This document shows, in pieces, positions 60,615 through 64,000 of a DNA stretch of 64,000 nt. A program made the position numbers and the translations under genes. Source of the DNA: Brevundimonas sp. Root1279. Its GTDB lineage: Bacteria > Pseudomonadota > Alphaproteobacteria > Caulobacterales > Caulobacteraceae. Below the pieces are notes generated by a model. The model had not been told where the DNA came from and did not search any database. It worked only from the letters and a program-made list of their open reading frames with translations. The stretch is from positions 124,001 to 188,000 of the forward strand of contig NZ_LMEB01000008.1 in the NCBI RefSeq assembly GCF_001425945.1, read 5' to 3'. Each line of letters opens with the position of its first letter. Position 1 is the first letter of the stretch.

Positions 60615-61624
60615 CCATCACCATCTACACCAACGACGACATCCGCCCCGGGGCCATCGCCGGCCAGCGGATCGCCATCATCGGCTACGGCAGCCAGGGC
60701 CGGGCCCACGCCCAGAACCTGCGCGACTCCGGCTTCGACGTGGTCGCCGGCGTCCGCGAGGGCGGCAAGGGCTGGACCCATGCCCGCGCCGACGGCATCG
60801 CCACCGCCGAACCCGCCGAGGCCGTCCGCGGCGCCGACATCATCGCCATGCTGACCCCGGACATGGCCCAGGCCGAGATCTGGACCGAGACGGTCGAGCC
60901 CAACGCCAAGCCGGGCGCGGCCATCCTGTTCGCCCATGGCTTCTCGATCCTCTACGAGCGCGTCACGCCGCGCGCCGACATGGACGTCATCCTGGTCGCG
61001 CCCAAGGGCCCCGGCGACCTGGTCCGCCGCGAGTACGCCCGCGGCCGCGGCGTCCCGGCCCTGTTCGCCATCCACCAGGACGCCACGGGCAAGGCCCGTA
61101 ACCGCGCCATGGGCTACGCCCGCGGCATCGGCGGCGCCATCGGCGGCCTGATCGAGACCAGCTTCCGCGAAGAGACCGAGACCGACCTGTTCGGCGAACA
61201 GGCCGTCCTGTGCGGCGGGGCCAAGGAGTTGGTCATGTCCGGCTTCAACACCCTGGTCGAGGCCGGCTACCAGCCCGAGGTCGCCTATTTCGAATGCATG
61301 CACGAGCTGAAGCTGATCGTGGACCTGTTCTACGAGGGCGGCGTCTCGAAGATGCACGAGTTCATCTCGGAGACGGCCAAATACGGCGCCGTCGCCTCGG
61401 GCCCGCGGATCATCACCGACGAGACCCGCGAGCGCATGCGCGACGTCCTGACCGACATCCAGTCGGGCAGCTTCGCCCGCGAATGGATCGCCGAGAACGA
61501 AGCCGGCAAGCCGAAATACCAGGCCTGGTTGGAAGCCGATCACGCCCATCCCATCGAGACCGTCGGAGCCCGCATGCGCGAACGCATGGCCTGGCTGCAG
61601 ACGGCCAAACCCGAGGCCGCCTGA
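60611..61624 (+). CDS. ilvC: Ketol-acid reductoisomerase, class I
   Basis: 337 residues, the short class I form. NADPH loop [15 protein letters not shown] near residue 23, catalytic Asp/Glu in [17 protein letters not shown] and the C-terminal [19 protein letters not shown] carrying two more metal-binding Glu. It isomerises and reduces acetolactate (and acetohydroxybutyrate) with Mg2+. The ATG overlaps the ilvD stop (ATGA), so translation is coupled. The order ilvD-ilvC-ilvB is compact, four bases separating ilvC from ilvB. Confidence 0.94.
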   Translation: MTITIYTNDDIRPGAIAGQRIAIIGYGSQGRAHAQNLRDSGFDVVAGVREGGKGWTHARADGIATAEPAEAVRGADIIAMLTPDMAQAEIWTETVEPNAKPGAAILFAHGFSILYERVTPRADMDVILVAPKGPGDLVRREYARGRGVPALFAIHQDATGKARNRAMGYARGIGGAIGGLIETSFREETETDLFGEQAVLCGGAKELVMSGFNTLVEAGYQPEVAYFECMHELKLIVDLFYEGGVSKMHEFISETAKYGAVASGPRIITDETRERMRDVLTDIQSGSFAREWIAENEAGKPKYQAWLEADHAHPIETVGARMRERMAWLQTAKPEAA

Positions 61625-61628
61625 CCCC

Positions 61629-63332
61629 ATGCCCGCCTCCGCCGCCGCCCTGATGCCTGCCCCGTCCCCCGCCCGTTCCGGCGCGCGCCTGCTGGTCTCC
61701 ACCCTGGAGCGGCTGGGGGTGGAGGTCGTGTTCGGCTATCCGGGCGGCGCCATCATGCCGGTCTATGACGCCCTAACCGGCTCGAGCCTGCGCCACATCC
61801 TGGTCCGCCACGAGCAGGGCGCGGCCTTCGCCGCGGACGCCTACGCCCGGGCCTCAGGCAAGGTGGGGGTCTGCATGGCCACCTCCGGCCCGGGAGCCAC
61901 CAACCTGGTCACCGGCATCGCCAACGCGATGATGGATTCCGTGCCGATGGTCTGCATCACCGGCAACGTCTCCCAGGCCGTCATGGGCACGGACGCCTTC
62001 CAGGAGATCGACATCCTGGGCGTCACCCTGCCGATCGTGAAGCACTCGGTCCTGGTTCGCGACCCGGCCGACATCCCCGCCGCCGTCGAGGAGGCGTTCC
62101 ACATCGCCGCCTCGGGCCGTCCGGGGCCGGTGCTGATCGACCTGCCCAAGGACGTCCAGGTCGGGACCACGACGCAGGACTTCGGCTTCAACGTCCCCAA
62201 CCACGCCGCGGCCCTGGACGACGACGCCATCGCCCGCGCCGAACAGGCCATCCGCGCCGCCGAGCGGCCGCTGCTGTACATCGGCGGCGGGGTGAAGATC
62301 GCCCAGGCGACCGCCGCGGTCCGCGCCTTCGCCGAGGCCACCGGCATCCCCTCGGTCGCGACCCTGAACGCCCTGGGCACCCTGGCCTCCGATGCGCCGG
62401 GCCACCTGGGCATGCTGGGCATGCACGGCGGGCGCGCCGCCAACGAGGCGGTCCAGGAGTCCGACCTGCTGGTCGTCCTGGGCGCCCGTTTCGACGACCG
62501 CGCCACCGGCAAGCTGGCCGAGTTCGCGCCGCACGCCCGCATCGTCCATTTCGACGTCGACGCCTCCGAGATCGGCAAGCTGCGGGAGACCGCCGTCGCC
62601 GTCGCCGGCGACCTGAAGGCCGGCGTCGAGACCCTGACCGCCCGCATGGCGGGTCGCCCGCTGGCCATCGATCCCTGGATCATCCGTTGCGAGACCCGCG
62701 CCCGGAACACCGCCTTCGACTACGACGGCGCGCCCGGCGAAGGCGTCTACGCCCCGGCCCTGCTGAACGCCCTGTCGCGCGCCGCCGGCGATCGCTTCGT
62801 CGCCGCCTGCGACGTCGGCCAACACCAGATGTGGGCCGCCCAGCACTGCCGCTTCGCCCGGCCGGAGGCGCACATCACCTCTGGCGGCCTGGGAGCCATG
62901 GGCTTCGGCCTGCCCGCCGGCATCGGCGCCAAGCTGGCCGATCCAACGGCGACGGTCGTCACCATCGCCGGCGACGGCGGCTTCATGATGAACGTCCAGG
63001 AGCTGGCGACCCTGCGCCGCTATGGCATCGCCCTGAAGATCCTGCTGATCGACAACGCCAGCCTGGGCCTGGTGCGCCAGTGGCAGGAGCTGTTCTTCGA
63101 CGGGAATTTCTCCGAGATCGACCTGTCGGACAATCCCGACTTCGTGCGCGTCGCCGAGGCCTTCGGCGTCGAGGCCTTCCGCATCGATCGCCGCGACCAG
63201 GTCGAGACCGGCATCGCCCGCCTGCTGGCCGCGCCGGGGCCCTGCCTCGCCCACGTGATCATCGATCCCCGCGAAAACGTCTGGCCGCTCGTGCCGCCGG
63301 GCAAGTCCAACGCCGAAATGATGGAAGGCTGA
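61629..63332 (+). CDS. ilvB: Acetolactate synthase, large subunit
   Basis: 567 residues. Thiamine-diphosphate enzyme: GYPGGAIMPVYDAL, activating Glu62 in RHEQGAAFAADAYARA, FAD-domain centre LGARFDDRATGKL and the ThDP motif GDGGFMMNVQELATLRRYG (about 448-466). It condenses pyruvate with pyruvate or 2-oxobutyrate, the first common step for branched-chain amino acids. It has a low-complexity N-terminal extension of about 15 residues (MPASAAALMPAPSPARS) that may be mis-started, but no better start is apparent. Followed after 4 bp by its small subunit. Confidence 0.93.
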   Translation: MPASAAALMPAPSPARSGARLLVSTLERLGVEVVFGYPGGAIMPVYDALTGSSLRHILVRHEQGAAFAADAYARASGKVGVCMATSGPGATNLVTGIANAMMDSVPMVCITGNVSQAVMGTDAFQEIDILGVTLPIVKHSVLVRDPADIPAAVEEAFHIAASGRPGPVLIDLPKDVQVGTTTQDFGFNVPNHAAALDDDAIARAEQAIRAAERPLLYIGGGVKIAQATAAVRAFAEATGIPSVATLNALGTLASDAPGHLGMLGMHGGRAANEAVQESDLLVVLGARFDDRATGKLAEFAPHARIVHFDVDASEIGKLRETAVAVAGDLKAGVETLTARMAGRPLAIDPWIIRCETRARNTAFDYDGAPGEGVYAPALLNALSRAAGDRFVAACDVGQHQMWAAQHCRFARPEAHITSGGLGAMGFGLPAGIGAKLADPTATVVTIAGDGGFMMNVQELATLRRYGIALKILLIDNASLGLVRQWQELFFDGNFSEIDLSDNPDFVRVAEAFGVEAFRIDRRDQVETGIARLLAAPGPCLAHVIIDPRENVWPLVPPGKSNAEMMEG

Positions 63333-63336
63333 ACCC

Positions 63337-63585
63337 ATGACCGACACCCTCATGATCCGCATCGATCGGGCCGACGGCTCGCTTCAGCGTCTCATCGGTC
63401 TGGTGGAGCGCCGCGGCTTCCACATCGACGGCCTGACCCTGCGTGACGAAGGCGCCGGGCGCCGCATCGAGATGGCTGTGCGCGGCCGCGACGATGGTCG
63501 CTCCGTCGACACCCTGGGCCGCCAGATCGACCGCCTGTTCGGCATGAGCCGCGTCGCCGACTTCCAACCGGAGCAGGCGACATGA
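63337..63585 (+). CDS. ilvM: Acetolactate synthase small subunit, short ACT-only (IlvM-type)
   Basis: 82 residues comprising a single ACT domain: LMIRIDRADGSLQRLIGLVERRGFHIDGL then RRIEMAVRG, ending shortly after the last helix (partly quoted). Full-length IlvN/IlvH subunits have about 160-185 residues with a second domain. This short kind is found as IlvM in enterobacterial acetolactate synthase II, which is insensitive to valine. It lies between ilvB and leuA and overlaps leuA by 4 bp. Whether this isozyme is feedback-insensitive here is inference from size alone. Confidence 0.87.
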   Translation: MTDTLMIRIDRADGSLQRLIGLVERRGFHIDGLTLRDEGAGRRIEMAVRGRDDGRSVDTLGRQIDRLFGMSRVADFQPEQAT

Positions 63586-64000
63586 CCGGCCGAGTATCCA
63601 ACACCGATCCGAACCGCGTGATCGTCTTCGACACCACCCTGCGCGACGGCGAGCAGGCGCCGGGCTTCTCCATGTCCCCCGCGGACAAGGTGCGCATGGC
63701 CGGGGCCCTTGCGGCCCTGGGCGTCGACGTGGTCGAGGCCGGCTTCGCCGCCGCCTCGCCCGGCGACGAGGAGGCGGTGCGCCGCGTCTCCGGCGAGGTC
63801 GAGGGGCCGATCTTCTGCTCCCTGGCCCGAGCGAATGAAGGCGACATCGACGCCGCATGGCGCGCGCTGAAGGACGCCCCCAGGAAGCGGATCCACATCT
63901 TCCTGGGCACCAGCCCGATCCACCGCGCCGCCAAGCTGCGCATGACGCCGGAACAGGTCCTGGCCTCGATCGAGCGCGCCGTCGGCTACGCCCGGGCCCG
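63582..64000 (+). CDS. leuA: 2-Isopropylmalate synthase, N-terminal part (cut by window edge)
   Basis: 139 residues are visible. The TIM-barrel start RVIVFDTTLRDGEQAPGFSM contains the metal-binding Asp and catalytic Arg (TTLRDGEQ), followed by VDVVEAGFAAASPGDEEAV, as in LeuA. It condenses acetyl-CoA with 2-oxoisovalerate to open the leucine branch. The start overlaps the ilvM stop (ATGA). The regulatory C-terminal domain lies outside the window; citramalate or homocitrate synthase cannot be excluded fully but the ilv context favours LeuA. Confidence 0.88.
   Translation, partial: MTGRVSNTDPNRVIVFDTTLRDGEQAPGFSMSPADKVRMAGALAALGVDVVEAGFAAASPGDEEAVRRVSGEVEGPIFCSLARANEGDIDAAWRALKDAPRKRIHIFLGTSPIHRAAKLRMTPEQVLASIERAVGYARA

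Overview
The window is GC-rich, densely coded alphaproteobacterial DNA, most likely from Brevundimonas or a close Caulobacterales relative. The main pointers are a complete Caulobacter-type oxidative D-xylose pathway (XylB, XylC, XylD, XylX, XylA, XylE, XylR), large TonB-dependent receptors of the Xanthomonas/Caulobacter type, and a flavin-dependent halogenase like those known from Brevundimonas. This is inferred from protein features only. I see no phage, IS, CRISPR, rRNA or tRNA.

Layout. 1-8 kb (minus strand): a xyloglucan-type utilisation operon with a TonB receptor, a GH35 beta-galactosidase, a GH31 alpha-xylosidase with a PA14 insert, and the start of a sialate-O-acetylesterase-like protein cut by the left edge. 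Divergent from it (8-11.7 kb) lie a tryptophan-halogenase-family enzyme and a GH97 glycosidase. 11.7-25 kb: a Na+/sugar symporter, an IclR regulator, an SDR sugar dehydrogenase with a XylD-type dehydratase, then on the other strand xylX-xylB-xylE-xylA-xylC-mutarotase with the LacI-type repressor xylR. A perfect palindromic operator before xylX recurs almost unchanged before the xyloglucan receptor. Xylose released by GH31 would thus feed a pathway under the same repressor.

25-38.5 kb: two tandem alpha/beta hydrolases, a CoA-transferase/racemase, and a catabolic block of unknown substrate (MFS, FAD 2-hydroxyacid dehydrogenase, second TonB receptor, ROK kinase, SDR, carboxylesterase) with AraC and GntR regulators. 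Three copies of a 15-bp palindrome tie the two minus-strand units together. 38.5-49.4 kb: a 2384-residue secreted animal-type haem peroxidase with RTX repeats, next to a NarL-type regulator and an OmpR-type two-component pair. Between the regulators lies an array of ten GTCAG units at an 11-bp period.

49.4-58.4 kb: acetyl-CoA synthetase, then a six-gene overlapping MoxR/DUF58 operon and a membrane protein. 58.6-64 kb: a leader peptide with a transcription attenuator, then ilvD-ilvC-ilvB-ilvM-leuA (leuA cut by the right edge), the branched-chain amino acid biosynthesis operon.

The signals I consider most worth attention are the helically phased GTCAG array, the ilv attenuator, the shared xyl operator, the palindrome regulon at 33-36 kb and the MopA-like peroxidase.
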